From positions 1-30,243 of the forward strand of contig JAQTUF010000001.1 in NCBI GenBank assembly GCA_028710865.1: a stretch of DNA of 30,243 nt, read 5' to 3'. Below are positions 30,106 through 30,243 of the stretch, one piece after another (position 1 is the first letter of the stretch; each line of letters begins with the position of its first letter). The DNA comes from Candidatus Shapirobacteria bacterium (GTDB taxonomy: Bacteria > Patescibacteria > Microgenomatia > UBA12405). A model generated the notes under the pieces. It ran no database searches, was not told the DNA's origin, and saw only the letters and a program-made list of their open reading frames with translations. Both the position numbers and the translations under genes were made by a program.

Positions 30106-30243
30106 ATGAAAATTGTTGAAGAAATAAAAAAAATAATTATTGAAGCTGGTGAAAAATTAAATTTACCAATAATTGAGGAAGAAATAAAGATAGAACACCC
30201 CTCAGATGTAAACTTTGGGGATTATTCAACAAATATTGCCATG
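30106..30243 (+). CDS. argS: Arginyl-tRNA synthetase, N-terminal fragment (cut by window end)
   Basis: Only the first 46 codons are in the window. They encode an N-terminal helix (KIVEEIKKIIIEAGEKL) and then VNFGDYSTNIAM, the GDYSTNIA block that is typical of the N-terminal additional domain of ArgRS. This domain contacts the D-loop of tRNA-Arg. The frame is open to the last base. The start ATG lies 1 nt after the stop of the tRNA-binding protein gene. Assignment rests on this one block, which is distinctive. Confidence 0.8.
   Translation, partial: MKIVEEIKKIIIEAGEKLNLPIIEEEIKIEHPSDVNFGDYSTNIAM

Noticed and set aside
1..30243. CRISPR arrays, insertion sequences with transposases, phage structural genes
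   Set aside because: No regularly spaced repeat-spacer series, no transposase and no capsid, terminase or tail gene was found on either strand; the only mobility gene is the serine recombinase.

Overview
The window is an AT-rich, gene-dense bacterial segment (about 30 kb, 26 genes of substantial length plus one tRNA). It looks like a Candidate Phyla Radiation (Patescibacteria) genome, perhaps Microgenomates. The signs are strong A/T codon bias, short or overlapping gene junctions, an RG-rich CxxC-x17-CxxC zinc-ribbon protein, and a divergent 646-residue phosphohexomutase. TGA serves as a normal stop (yraN, the radical SAM gene, the APH-like gene, the LCP gene), so the TGA=Gly code of Gracilibacteria/SR1 is excluded. 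The lineage is inferred; no rRNA or ribosomal protein is present to prove it.

Layout. 1-3185: the end of comM, then yraN and dprA (DNA uptake and processing), a convergent multi-membrane mannosyltransferase-like gene, and tRNA-Glu(CTC). 3186-4953: a serine recombinase next to the tRNA, with several short dyads beside its 5' end, suggesting an integration hotspot or island edge. 4954-6884: a GNAT protein and an ABC-F ATPase. 6903-18955: an unusual accessory cluster. It holds a nucleoside deoxyribosyltransferase-fold enzyme, a GT-B glycosyltransferase, two FemAB/GNAT-type transferases, a radical SAM enzyme with auxiliary cysteines, two DegT/StrS-type PLP aminotransferases, an APH(3')-like kinase, a divergent HAM1/ITPase-like protein, a stand-alone catalytic core of a class I LysRS-like enzyme, a second ABC-F protein and an HDAC/acetylpolyamine-amidohydrolase-like deacetylase. 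19092-23920: a small protein of unknown function, a secreted seven-repeat beta-propeller/FN3 protein, a 38-residue Cys-rich ORF and a GT-B glycosyltransferase. 23979-30243: an LCP-family envelope ligase, the CxxC-x17-CxxC protein, then a minus-strand group (M29 aminopeptidase, PlsC-like acyltransferase, phosphohexomutase), a tRNA-binding OB-fold protein and the start of argS.

Main hypothesis. The enzyme set at 6.9-19 kb parallels the logic of cytosine peptidyl-nucleoside antibiotics (blasticidin S, mildiomycin, gougerotin): NMP glycosidase of the NDT fold, GT that attaches a sugar acid to the base, radical SAM sugar decarboxylase, PLP aminotransferase, and aminoacyl transfer. Modification (kinase, deacetylase) and ribosome-protection (ABC-F) genes could provide self-protection. 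This is inferred from family membership and gene order. The product, the order of steps and even the nucleoside nature are unproven; an aminosugar/peptide surface glycan is the main alternative.

A second theme is regulatory. Many first-in-operon genes have an extended -10 element (TGN + TAnnnT) ending only about 4-11 nt before the start codon, which implies leaderless mRNAs. This pattern also fixes several start codons differently from the longest ORF.
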